A DNA stretch of 39,495 bases from Flavobacteriales bacterium (GCA_020435995.1 JAGQYO010000032.1:1-39495), one strand, 5' to 3'; shown: positions 8,081 to 16,657, numbered from the stretch's first letter. A program made the numbers and translations. Notes: a model not told the origin generated them from the sequence alone.

Positions 8081-8717
8081 AATTTCCACTTACATATCGG
8101 TTTCAATTGTTTGCCTATGCGGCGCTAGCCATCTTTATGGTCAAAACAACGACTTCAAACTTTGGCTAGGTGCCGAAGCCAGCAAGGAGGTTATTAAAAA
8201 CCTCGATGTTGGAGGCCGAATTCAAAGTAGGTTAGGCCAAAACGCAAGTTTTAGCGAAAAATACCTCGCCGAAATTGGTTTTCAATATGCCGTTAAAAAA
8301 TATTACGCTACGGGTTTAAAGTATCGCCTCTCCGATTTTGGAATAGTAGCCGCACACAGAATTGATTTTGACAACAACTTTGCTTACGAGCGGTTTAATG
8401 ATAAAATCGACCTTAGAATTAGGTACCAGCATCGTTTTTTAACTGAGTCATCATTAAGTAAAGATCGGCTTCGGTTTCGATTGGGGTACACGCACAAATT
8501 CAGTAAAAAACTGAGGGTTTATGGCAAGGCGGAGTACTTCTATACCAGCTACTATAGGTACAACCACTGGGACCAACAACGATATACTGTAGGTACTAGG
8601 GTTCGGATCTATAAAATTCACTTTCTCGATATTTACTATCGCTACCAAAACCAATTTAATGTAGAATACCCCCAAAGTGATTATATATTGGGTATGACCT
8701 ACATTTTGAATCTGTAA
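8076..8717 (+). CDS. DUF2490-like outer-membrane beta-barrel protein, non-canonical (ATT) start
   Basis: The frame is open from 8046 to 8717 and encodes about 213 residues from an ATT at 8076. It reads MKISTYISVSIVCLCGASHL, then a YGQN cleavage region, which makes an ordinary signal peptide. The rest is alternating amphipathic strands rich in Tyr and Arg (FQYAVKKYYATGLKYR, KIDLRIRYQHRF, LRFRLGYTHKF, VGTRVRIYKIHFLDIYYRY) and ends YILGMTYILNL, typical of small Bacteroidota barrels resembling DUF2490. No in-frame ATG, GTG or TTG precedes the signal peptide, and the first ATG (8481) would leave only 78 residues. The ATT overlaps the DUF4956 stop (ATTAA), which suggests coupled translation. It is the last gene of the run and meets the second CotH gene 2 nt from its stop. 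Possible alternatives are ACG at 8073 or ATT at 8052. Confidence 0.72.
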   Translation: MKISTYISVSIVCLCGASHLYGQNNDFKLWLGAEASKEVIKNLDVGGRIQSRLGQNASFSEKYLAEIGFQYAVKKYYATGLKYRLSDFGIVAAHRIDFDNNFAYERFNDKIDLRIRYQHRFLTESSLSKDRLRFRLGYTHKFSKKLRVYGKAEYFYTSYYRYNHWDQQRYTVGTRVRIYKIHFLDIYYRYQNQFNVEYPQSDYILGMTYILNL

Positions 8718-8719
8718 GT

Positions 8720-10924
8720 CTATTGTATAACCAACCTTCGAGAAATAACTTCACCTAGGTCGGTTCTCAAATTAACTAAATACATCCCTGGTTGAAAATT
8801 CGTACAGTTTATGGAATATGTTCCAGTCCATAATTGGGAATTAGATTGAAGCATTCGTCCATCAATACTCATTACATCAATCGATACAATGTTGCGCTTG
8901 GTTTCAAAAGTTACCTCTCCACTACTAGGATTTGGATACATAAGTAATTCAGGAATGCCTTGCTTTTCAATTTCGTAAGCGGACAAATCTTCCATATCGC
9001 AATCGCCAGGCATGTTGATGTCCATCCAGTGCACACGTTCAAGAACCCAGTTTCTTAAATAGTCAATTTCTTCCTGATATGTATCCCCAACAAAATAATT
9101 CGGCCACACATATCTTCCTAATGTCTTCCACAAATAATGGCTTCGAGTGACAGCTTCACCCAACTCCGCAACACTATTGTCTATAATTCTATTTATGCTC
9201 TCATCCGACATAATATGGGCCCTATGGTATTCCCAACGACACTGTGTGATGTTTGCAAATTTAGGGTCATCCATCAATCGTTCGAACCAAAACATACGGC
9301 TACCCCCTTGGTTAAACATCCAGCCTCGGGGCAATTCTGATCTTTCACTTCCATAATTGATATTTCCATAACCGATATTAAAATCCCAAGTAGGTCCCAT
9401 ATTCAATTTTCCACCATCATCAATGTGATCCTTGTACATATAAACGCTATATCTATAACTGTCCAGTTCTTTAGCTAACTCTCGAGTAAACATGTAATCA
9501 GCAAACGTGGAAATATCAATGTATTTATTATAGCCAATCAATGGATCATCAAAATGATCTGAAAGAAGCATTTCTTCAAATTCTTTAAAAAAACTAGAAA
9601 TGTATTCTTTTTGTTGAGGTTGAATTGCATCTGCAGATGGCTCATAATAAATGAACTCATTCTGGACATAATCATGATAGGGTTTTTGGTGTTGGATCAT
9701 GAAAAATTCATCTTTTTTTAATCCAAAGGTCCAATCTCTTTTGATTATGTAGCCACCTGTCAATTCCTTCCCTGTGGTATCTTGCGGATTTAACTTTTTT
9801 ATATCTACTCGGTGGTCGTCTCTTTTTATTTTCTCCATTAAATAATACACCCCAATGTAATAGTCGTTAAAAAAAACTTCACAAGGTTGTGTGAGTACAC
9901 CATAAGCATCGGTTTTGTAGGCTATTTTATAAGAAAGCTGATTCCGAATAAGGCTTTTATCCATGTAGGGCCCATTCAATACCCAATCATTCTCTGTAGG
10001 AAGGCCAAGAAGCGGCACATTTAGATTCTCGCCTAAAGAAGTTTGTGTTTCTAATCGAAATGATTTTTTTGGGAATTGTAAGGTGCTATTTCCCCTATAC
10101 TTAATTGAAATTCGCCCATCATAATGATTTGGAGATGCTCCAAAATCGTGAATTTTATTTTTTCCATAAAAAATAACCTGCATTGTTCCTGGAATTTTAA
10201 CACTGTCATTAATTGTCGTATCACAATACAGTTTTACGATAGGCAAAATGGTTGTAGGCGAAAACAATGGTGGCCTAATAAACCATTTAGGAGCAGGAGA
10301 AAACTGTTGAGTTTTATCCTTCATTCCAAAATGTAAATTAATCCATGCGCTCATATCGGATGAATTGGAGTCTATATTATGCACTTGTACGGCAAGAACA
10401 TTATCTCCATTCCGTAAAAAATTAGTTATGGCGTTCGGATGAATAACAAAATCATCGTATTTACCATGCTGATATAATTGTGCCTCTCGCTCATAATCTG
10501 CCGTATCCGTATATTTAGGCTCATGCCATGGCTTTCCAATACCTTCTCGTGTAATTTCAAAACCATTTAAATAAACAACTAATGCATCATCATAATCTGC
10601 GGAAACTACTGCAGCATGAATCGTTGCTGTATCCAATACGGTGAATACCTTTCGCATGTAAAGCGAAGTGGTCTTGGGAATTACAGTTGAATCATCGCCA
10701 TCCCCGTAACCTATACCACCTTTTCCTGATGCCCAAGCAGTGTCCACAAAAAATCTCCCATTCCAGTTAGAATCTGGTGGCGTTAAACCCACATGGTATT
10801 TCCAAACTTCACTTGCATAAATGGCAGTTTCCCAATGATCTACATGACCGTATTGGGCTTGAACAGGCTTGATTGAGCAAAGGCTTATCAACACAAAAAA
10901 AGAAAGGAATATTTGTTTTTGCAA
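8720..10924 (-). CDS. CotH-kinase family protein with N-terminal beta-sandwich and T9SS type A sorting domain
   Basis: A 734-residue exported protein with a signal peptide (cut near VQA-Q, residue 23). Residues about 35-205 form a galactose-binding-like sandwich (YMRKVFTV, DDALVVYLNGFEI, NVLAVQVHN). The CotH domain follows at about 235-640: IKYRGNST with Lys275, KKSFRLE, IRNQLSYKI, a KELDSYRYSVYMYKD motif and WDFNIGYGN with Asp514 and Asn516, matching catalytic and metal positions of CotH kinases. The last roughly 75 residues (MYPNPSSGEVTF to VISRRLVIQ) are a type A T9SS sorting domain. Translation must start at TTG 10924; the frame closes upstream at 10942 with no ATG. It lies 10 nt after the carboxypeptidase gene in a three-gene operon and faces the cluster holding the first CotH gene. 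Confidence 0.88.
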   Translation of the reverse strand: MQKQIFLSFFVLISLCSIKPVQAQYGHVDHWETAIYASEVWKYHVGLTPPDSNWNGRFFVDTAWASGKGGIGYGDGDDSTVIPKTTSLYMRKVFTVLDTATIHAAVVSADYDDALVVYLNGFEITREGIGKPWHEPKYTDTADYEREAQLYQHGKYDDFVIHPNAITNFLRNGDNVLAVQVHNIDSNSSDMSAWINLHFGMKDKTQQFSPAPKWFIRPPLFSPTTILPIVKLYCDTTINDSVKIPGTMQVIFYGKNKIHDFGASPNHYDGRISIKYRGNSTLQFPKKSFRLETQTSLGENLNVPLLGLPTENDWVLNGPYMDKSLIRNQLSYKIAYKTDAYGVLTQPCEVFFNDYYIGVYYLMEKIKRDDHRVDIKKLNPQDTTGKELTGGYIIKRDWTFGLKKDEFFMIQHQKPYHDYVQNEFIYYEPSADAIQPQQKEYISSFFKEFEEMLLSDHFDDPLIGYNKYIDISTFADYMFTRELAKELDSYRYSVYMYKDHIDDGGKLNMGPTWDFNIGYGNINYGSERSELPRGWMFNQGGSRMFWFERLMDDPKFANITQCRWEYHRAHIMSDESINRIIDNSVAELGEAVTRSHYLWKTLGRYVWPNYFVGDTYQEEIDYLRNWVLERVHWMDINMPGDCDMEDLSAYEIEKQGIPELLMYPNPSSGEVTFETKRNIVSIDVMSIDGRMLQSNSQLWTGTYSINCTNFQPGMYLVNLRTDLGEVISRRLVIQ

Positions 10925-10934
10925 GGTGTTTATT

Positions 10935-12650
10935 TTAATCTATTCGCACTATTGGATACCTGTTGTGTGATTTTTCATAATAAGGTGTTTGTTTGTAAAT
11001 CCAATACAACTGTGCATTGTGATTGGCCGCAAAGATACTATCCTGCGCCCTCTTTTTTTCAAACTCCTTTTTCATTTCCAAATCTTGTTCTAACCATGTA
11101 TTGGCAATTGATTCGAATGCAAAAGGAGAAAACCACTCTTTTTGTTGAAGCACATTATCAAAAAAGTTCCAATTGAAGTAGGAGTCCTCAAATTGAGGTT
11201 CAAGCACCTCAACTATGTACCGCCTGCTTCTTTGCGTTGTTGAAACTAAATAATCGCCCTTGTAAAATTGAATCATTCCCTTTACTTGGCGCACCTGTAC
11301 GGCTGAATGCAAAAAATGGTTTTCATAAGGAGTGTTAACCGTTTTATAATCCTCCACATAATAGTATGTTCCATATATCAGCGAATCTTTATCGAGGATT
11401 TTAAGCTCCACCTTATTGGCTCGCAGCCTCTCAATAGCATCGGGATAACATTGCGGAATAACATAATACTCTGGGGCATTCACAGTGATTTTAGCTTTGT
11501 AATTTCGGTAATAAGGAATCTCCACATCGAGTTTCTGCGATGGGTCGTAGGTTGTGAATTCGCATTTGGTCACTTCACTCGTTTTGGTCACCGTTTTATA
11601 GCCCTTAAAGAAAAGTTTTTGAGCCTCAGTGGTGTCTAACTCCCAAGCACCCGCGAAGGTCGACTGCATCAAACTCGCCTTCCTTGCCTCAGCTCTAACT
11701 CCTTTGATGTCCTTCGCGTTTTCATTTCCAAAACGAACCATCTCTTCCAAAAATGCATGGGTGTGCAATACCCTATCTTCAAACGACTTGTACTTGTGTG
11801 CCTCTGTAATAAATGCCATACAGTCGAACAGCGTTGCGTAACCTGAAGAAAAACGAGGTGTTTCCATAAAGTCTGCAATGCCTTTGTCGGGTGTGCCTTT
11901 TACGGTGTTTACGTAAGGTATTACTTCCTTATTTCTGGCCTTCATGTTGGTGTAGATGGTCGGCTCCAAAGCACCTAAAACATACTGCTTCAATACAGGA
12001 TTCATTTTACTTATCTGACTCGTAATTACCGTAAGCGTATATTGGTGGTCTGAGCCGTTGGTGGTATGTGTGTCGATAAATACGTCGGGGTCATAAGCGT
12101 GAAATATTTCAATAAATGAAAAAGCATTTTTTGAATCACATTTGATAAAATCGCGGTTGAGATCTAGGTTTTGATAGCTACCTCGAAAACCACATTCAAC
12201 TGGCCCTGGTTGCCCTGTTCTGTTATAAGGCGATCTATTCAGCATTCCACCAATGTTGTACACAGGAATCACAATAACAATCACATTCTGAAATTCTTTT
12301 CTTCTTAAGGTGAGCTCTTCCATAAGTAAAATGGAGGCGTCAACTCCACAACTTTCTCCTGGATGAATAGCGTTGTTAATAAGAATCACCGTTTTGTCTG
12401 AAGCGGAAATTGCCCCTGAATCAAATTCTTCCGCATCATTAAAAATACAAACGTGAAGTGGCCTTCCCACATCAGTCTTGCCCCACTCCACCATTTTTGC
12501 ACAAGAAAATGTTTTACTCATTGTCTCAAAGGCCGAAATTGCCTCGTCGTAAGTATAACTTTCATTTTGGAGGTAGGCCTTTTTCAATTGGCCAAAGCAC
12601 AAATGGCCTAAAAACAGAATGACCACGGTATTTATTATTCCCAATTTCAT
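10935..12650 (-). CDS. Secreted M14-family zinc carboxypeptidase
   Basis: A 571-residue exported metallopeptidase with a signal peptide (HLCFGQ, residue about 21). Zinc ligands are His96 and Glu99 in NNAIHPGES and His195 in FIDTHTTNG. The substrate-binding Asn165-Arg166 lies in LDLNRDF, and the catalytic Glu283 in FITEAHKY. The set is complete, so the enzyme should be active. M14 peptidases remove C-terminal residues or cleave cell-wall peptides; the specificity here is unknown. About 240 residues after the catalytic domain form a C-terminal extension without recognised motifs, and no T9SS signal is apparent, so the product is probably periplasmic. The gene starts with ATG 2 nt after the histidine kinase stop and precedes the CotH gene by 10 nt, which implies co-transcription of kinase, peptidase and CotH. 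Confidence 0.87.
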   Translation of the reverse strand: MKLGIINTVVILFLGHLCFGQLKKAYLQNESYTYDEAISAFETMSKTFSCAKMVEWGKTDVGRPLHVCIFNDAEEFDSGAISASDKTVILINNAIHPGESCGVDASILLMEELTLRRKEFQNVIVIVIPVYNIGGMLNRSPYNRTGQPGPVECGFRGSYQNLDLNRDFIKCDSKNAFSFIEIFHAYDPDVFIDTHTTNGSDHQYTLTVITSQISKMNPVLKQYVLGALEPTIYTNMKARNKEVIPYVNTVKGTPDKGIADFMETPRFSSGYATLFDCMAFITEAHKYKSFEDRVLHTHAFLEEMVRFGNENAKDIKGVRAEARKASLMQSTFAGAWELDTTEAQKLFFKGYKTVTKTSEVTKCEFTTYDPSQKLDVEIPYYRNYKAKITVNAPEYYVIPQCYPDAIERLRANKVELKILDKDSLIYGTYYYVEDYKTVNTPYENHFLHSAVQVRQVKGMIQFYKGDYLVSTTQRSRRYIVEVLEPQFEDSYFNWNFFDNVLQQKEWFSPFAFESIANTWLEQDLEMKKEFEKKRAQDSIFAANHNAQLYWIYKQTPYYEKSHNRYPIVRID

Positions 12651-12652
12651 TC

Positions 12653-15256
12653 TTACATTTTAGGTTTAGGTAGGAGTATTTTAAAAGTACTACCCTTATC
12701 TATTTCGCTTTCAACAGATAGCGAGCCGCCTAAGGTTTCAACTTGAGTTTTTACCAAGTGAAGCCCTATTCCTCGCCCATTGATTTCTGGATGAAACCTT
12801 TCGTAGAGTTTAAACACTCGGTCTCGGTTCACCTCCATATCTATCCCCATTCCGTTGTCCTTAACCGTTATCTCTACATGGTTACCAATAATTGAACTTT
12901 GCACCTTTATGACCAAATTGCGGTCAGGGTTCCTAAATTTTATAGCATTAGAAAGCAAATTGTAAAGGATATTCTTCAGGAAGCTGCGGTTGGTCACAAA
13001 TGATTGCCCCTCTGGAATGTCAACCACCACCATCGCCTTACTCTTTTCTATCCGATCGGCAAGAGCTTGTTTCACCGAACGAAGAGCTTGGTTTGTTTCC
13101 ACCTTTTCCATTTGATCGAAGCTGATTTTCTTGATGCTCATGGTTTTGGCTAAATCTTGAATTACCTCGTCCAAGTTTTGGGTGGAGCTTAAAAGATGCC
13201 CCATCATTTCTTCATTTTGAGAAGAGAATTCTGATGGGTCCATCAATTCAATTAATCCAAGAATAGAAGCTACTGGACTCCTGAGCTTATGGGATATGAT
13301 ATAGGAAAAGTCTTCTAGGTTTTTGTTTTGGGTAGTCAAGCGATCAATCAATTCATTTCTTTCTATTTCAGATCTTTTGCGATCGCTAATGTCAAATACT
13401 ACTCCTAATAATGCCGGGTTTCCTTCAAAATTGATAATAGAAGTTGTTATCTCAGCATAACGCTCTGTTTTATCCTTCCTCACTACAATTTGCTCGTTTC
13501 TAAATCTTCGCGAGCGCCTTTTTAATAGTTTTAGAGGAAAATTAGCAGCTTCCTTGCGAATAGAAGGATGCAGAAATTCTAGAAAATGAATTTCGGTTAA
13601 TTCCGGAATGGAATATCCTGTGATTTCTGCAATGGCAGGGTTGGCGTAAGTAAGTCGGTCATTTTGCATGATAAAAATACCTGCGATGGCATTTTCAGCT
13701 ACCGCCTCAAACTTCTTATCGCTTTCTTTTCTTTTGTTGATGTCTACAACGGACCCAATTCCTTTGCTGGGCCTTCCATTTTTGTCCCACTCAAATATTT
13801 TACTGTGTATAGCTACCCAAACCCAATGGCCCTCGCGATGTTGTAGCCTAAACTCTGTAGGAACAACAGTTCCCTTCTCCGAACTAGCTAGGAGAAGTTC
13901 TTGTTTTTGAACGGCTTCAATGTCATCGGGATGAACCAAATCATCAACTCCATTTGGCATCACTTCTACCTCTTCGGGTGAATATCCAAAATACTCAGCA
14001 AATCGTTTCATCCCGTGAGTCATAAGCTTGGTGTTGTAATCTATCACGTAAATAATACTGGGCGAAGTTTCAATAATACTTTCAATAAACTTTTTAGATT
14101 CATTGATTTTTTGCTCGCTTTCCTTTCTATCAGTTATGTTCTGGGTCGTGCCCAAAAACCCTTTTAACTCGCCATTTTGGTTTCGAAGGGCCCTTAATGT
14201 AGTTTGCACTTGAATGCGATCGCCACGGTTTGAAATCACAGAGTGGTCATGTTCCTTGGCTTGCCCATTGAGTGACACTACATCGAGAAACCTACGTATT
14301 TCGGAACGTTCTTCTATGGGTACAAAATGCTCCAAAAATTGAGGAGAATCCAACATTTGCTCTTCTTCAATTCCCAAAATACGTTTTAGCGAATCCGATA
14401 TTTCGAGATGACTTTTTTCTATGTCATATTTCCAACTTCCCATATTGGCCAAGCGTTCAGCCTCAGCGAGCAACAGTTGCTTTGTTTCCAATTCCTTGGT
14501 GGCTTTGTGTTCTGCATCCACATCTCTCGCAATACCTACTAATTGAGAAACAGCCCCAGCTTCATTGGTTACCGTGCTGATATGATCTTCTATCCACACG
14601 TATTCTCCCGACAAATGATGACGCATACGATATCTCCTATACCCGCTCTTCTGTGACCGGATAACAAGCCTCGTTTTTTCTGTCATTTCATAAATATCAT
14701 CGGGATGAATGATACTTCCCCAAAGCACTTGATTTTCAAGAAAATGATTCGTTTTATACCCCAGTATTTTTTCAAAACTTGGGCTCAAATAGTTAAGCTT
14801 CCATTTTTGATGTTGTGTAGGTGAATAATCAAATTCAAATATGATTTCATCTAAATACTCGGCAAGCATGTGCAAATAATGGCCACTTGCCTTTGATTCA
14901 ATTTTATCTTGATAATTAGGAATTAATTCACGAACAACACTTTCTAATTCATCATAACGAGAAATATCAAGCACGTCGTCAACTCCCAGTTTCATCCATT
15001 TCACGGCTGTCTGCACATCAACTGTATCGGTAAGAATAACAACCGGACTGAACATCCTTCGTTTTCGCACGGTAGATATAATCTCTGAAGACATTTCGTT
15101 CATCACCTCCAAGCCAGTATAACTTACATGCTCAAACGAGGCTTCAAACGACTTTAGAAAACGAGATTTTTCAATGGCAATTTCCAAATTTCGGTTCACC
15201 GAAGAAATCATCTCTTCGCTTGAAAGTTTTAAGAAACAAATGACTTTATTTTCCAA
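12653..15256 (-). CDS. Cytosolic multi-PAS hybrid-like sensor histidine kinase with degenerate receiver
   Basis: An 867-residue soluble protein without membrane segments. Residues about 1-120 look like a response-regulator fold (VVILTDTVDVQTAVKWMKLGVDDVLDI) that lacks an obvious phosphoacceptor setting. Four PAS/PAC units follow at about 130-255, 260-380, 385-510 and 515-635, recognisable by HPDDI, GIARDV, GTTQNITDRK and GVVFDISDRKRSE. The dimerisation box has His656 in SYIISHKLRSP (Lys instead of Glu after His). The ATPase domain shows the N box (NLLSNAIKF, about Asn770), DNGMGID and the GRGIGLHLV lid. It ends with the ATPase domain and has no C-terminal receiver. The only ordinary start is TTG at 15256; the frame closes upstream at 15301. 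It heads an operon with the M14 peptidase and CotH genes, and no response regulator gene is nearby. Confidence 0.9.
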   Translation of the reverse strand: MENKVICFLKLSSEEMISSVNRNLEIAIEKSRFLKSFEASFEHVSYTGLEVMNEMSSEIISTVRKRRMFSPVVILTDTVDVQTAVKWMKLGVDDVLDISRYDELESVVRELIPNYQDKIESKASGHYLHMLAEYLDEIIFEFDYSPTQHQKWKLNYLSPSFEKILGYKTNHFLENQVLWGSIIHPDDIYEMTEKTRLVIRSQKSGYRRYRMRHHLSGEYVWIEDHISTVTNEAGAVSQLVGIARDVDAEHKATKELETKQLLLAEAERLANMGSWKYDIEKSHLEISDSLKRILGIEEEQMLDSPQFLEHFVPIEERSEIRRFLDVVSLNGQAKEHDHSVISNRGDRIQVQTTLRALRNQNGELKGFLGTTQNITDRKESEQKINESKKFIESIIETSPSIIYVIDYNTKLMTHGMKRFAEYFGYSPEEVEVMPNGVDDLVHPDDIEAVQKQELLLASSEKGTVVPTEFRLQHREGHWVWVAIHSKIFEWDKNGRPSKGIGSVVDINKRKESDKKFEAVAENAIAGIFIMQNDRLTYANPAIAEITGYSIPELTEIHFLEFLHPSIRKEAANFPLKLLKRRSRRFRNEQIVVRKDKTERYAEITTSIINFEGNPALLGVVFDISDRKRSEIERNELIDRLTTQNKNLEDFSYIISHKLRSPVASILGLIELMDPSEFSSQNEEMMGHLLSSTQNLDEVIQDLAKTMSIKKISFDQMEKVETNQALRSVKQALADRIEKSKAMVVVDIPEGQSFVTNRSFLKNILYNLLSNAIKFRNPDRNLVIKVQSSIIGNHVEITVKDNGMGIDMEVNRDRVFKLYERFHPEINGRGIGLHLVKTQVETLGGSLSVESEIDKGSTFKILLPKPKM

Positions 15257-15412
15257 TTGCCTTTTAGTCGTGCGTATTTCTTCAAAAATAGCTTCAACTC
15301 AAGGCCGTAATGCGCTAGGTCTTGCGGAATATTCACGAGCAAAAAGGGTCGAATTGTTAATAACGTTCACCTTATTTTCGGCACATTTAGAAGCTAAAAA
15401 GAGCTATAATTT

Positions 15413-15420
15413 TACATTTG
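15413..15420 (+). promoter_or_regulatory. Candidate -7 element (TACATTTG) next to the lipoprotein start
   Basis: TACATTTG matches TAnnTTTG exactly and ends 4 nt before the ATG at 15425. A start of transcription 5-7 nt downstream would fall on the start codon, giving a leaderless message. No clear TTG is found at the -33 distance, only TTT. Confidence 0.35.
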
Positions 15421-15424
15421 ATGC

Positions 15425-15976
15425 ATGATTCGATGTACTACAATTCTGTTCTGTGTTTTTCTAGTAGCCTGCAAAGGAAATAAGGAAGTGCCAGCCGCTG
15501 CCGAGGAAATAAAAACGGCTCCTGCTCAAAAAGCGAAAGCCAAAGGCCTTGTTGATTTCAAGGCGCATTTTCATTTATATAGCCCCTATTGTGGAGGTGC
15601 AGCTCCTTCTGAAGAAATGGAGGAATTGAGGAGAAAGGGGTCGAACTATTCAGCGGAAAACGTGATTTTCATTCATGTAGAATCACAAAAAGAATATGAA
15701 TTTCAAACCGACGAAAATGGCGATGTCGAGCTTTCCCTGCCACTCGGTAATTACTTGATATTCTCGCAAGGCAAGCGAAGTCAAGCTAAAATAGAAGAAT
15801 ACAAAAAGAACAACTGGAATTTTGATGAAGAATGCCTTGCAAAGTATTTGGCCGAGAGTGACCATAAATTAGAAGTAACTTCTGAAACTGGAGATCAAGT
15901 TTTTAGGGTGAACAAAAGATGCTTTTATGAAGGGCCAATACCATGCACTACCAATGATATCACTCCTCCTCCATGA
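15425..15976 (+). CDS. Hypothetical lipoprotein with SPYCGGAAPS motif
   Basis: A 183-residue lipoprotein: signal peptide with lipobox LVAC (Cys16), then a low-complexity Ala/Lys/Glu linker to about residue 40. The conserved-looking core starts FKAHFHLYSPYCGGAAPSEEM and contains VIFIHVESQKEYEFQTDENGDVELSLPLGNY, which resembles a small transthyretin- or CNA-B-like sandwich. Four Cys residues beyond the lipid Cys (about 59, 137, 165 and 172) could pair in the envelope. I recall lipoproteins with an YCGGA(A/Y)P motif in other Bacteroidota but know no function. Its stop codon overlaps the start of the next gene in ATGA, so the two are translationally coupled. It is transcribed divergently from the histidine kinase operon across a 168-nt gap. 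Confidence 0.78.
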   Translation: MIRCTTILFCVFLVACKGNKEVPAAAEEIKTAPAQKAKAKGLVDFKAHFHLYSPYCGGAAPSEEMEELRRKGSNYSAENVIFIHVESQKEYEFQTDENGDVELSLPLGNYLIFSQGKRSQAKIEEYKKNNWNFDEECLAKYLAESDHKLEVTSETGDQVFRVNKRCFYEGPIPCTTNDITPPP

Positions 15977-16521
15977 AAAATTCGGTTGCTGTATCAGACC
16001 AACTCCTTGATCTTTTACAAAACCGACAAAACCGAAAACATTTTGATGACATCGCGCTCCTCGTAATCGATTCGCCGGAACTCATCCAAAAATTATTCGA
16101 AATAGCAATTTCTCAAAAAACTAATTTGGGCATGAGGGCCAGTTGGGTACTGGACATTGTTTCTCAACAACGACCGAAGTTATTGGAACCCATCATTTCG
16201 CAAGTATTGCCTCTACTAGAAAATTTATCGCCTAGCGGAAACAAACGGAACTTCATGAAAATAATTTCTAAATCGGCTCAAATTGAAAAACTAGGTGGCC
16301 CTCTCTTGGACATTGCGTTTAAATGGGCGAGCAATCCGGAAATGCCGGCAGCGGTTCGAGTTCACAGTATTGAAACCATTTATCGTTTTGCCCATGCTGA
16401 ACCAGATATCATCCCAGAACTTATATTGATACTAGAAGATATAAAACTAAGAGGAAGCAATGCAGAGAAAGCCAAGGCTAGAAACACCCTAAAGCTCCTC
16501 GAAAAGCTTAAAAAATTGTAG
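15973..16521 (+). CDS. HEAT-like alpha-helical hypothetical protein
   Basis: A 182-residue soluble protein predicted almost wholly alpha-helical. Helix pairs resembling HEAT/ARM repeats are visible: MRASWVLDIVSQQRP-LLEPIISQVLPLLENL, then KIISKSAQIEKLGGPLLDIAFKWASN and VRVHSIETIYRFAHAEPDIIPELILILED. No catalytic motif, signal peptide or membrane helix is present, so it is probably a cytosolic protein-binding adaptor. The start ATG overlaps the stop of the lipoprotein gene by 4 nt. The pairing of a cytosolic scaffold with an envelope lipoprotein suggests only shared expression, not a known complex. Confidence 0.75.
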   Translation: MKNSVAVSDQLLDLLQNRQNRKHFDDIALLVIDSPELIQKLFEIAISQKTNLGMRASWVLDIVSQQRPKLLEPIISQVLPLLENLSPSGNKRNFMKIISKSAQIEKLGGPLLDIAFKWASNPEMPAAVRVHSIETIYRFAHAEPDIIPELILILEDIKLRGSNAEKAKARNTLKLLEKLKKL

Positions 16522-16557
16522 AATATGAACAATTTAAGAAGATTTTTAACAGATTCC

Positions 16558-16586
16558 TTGTGAAATTGAGAATTTATACTACTTTG
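16558..16586 (+). promoter_or_regulatory. Possible promoter for the 81-residue gene (TTG-N19-TACTTTG)
   Basis: TTG at 16558-16560 lies 19 nt before TACTTTG at 16580-16586, the usual Bacteroidota -33/-7 spacing. The -7 box has one base fewer between TA and TTTG than the consensus, so this is tentative. The predicted leader would be about 65 nt. Confidence 0.25.
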
Positions 16587-16657
16587 GCATCACAATTATA
16601 AATATAGCAAGTTCCTAATAATGAACGATTAGGGTATTGCGCAACAATAAGAAAACT

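Noticed and set aside
8481-8717. A short frame starting at ATG 8481 as a complete small gene
   Set aside because: It is the 3' part of the barrel frame; the open frame upstream encodes a signal peptide and matching strands.
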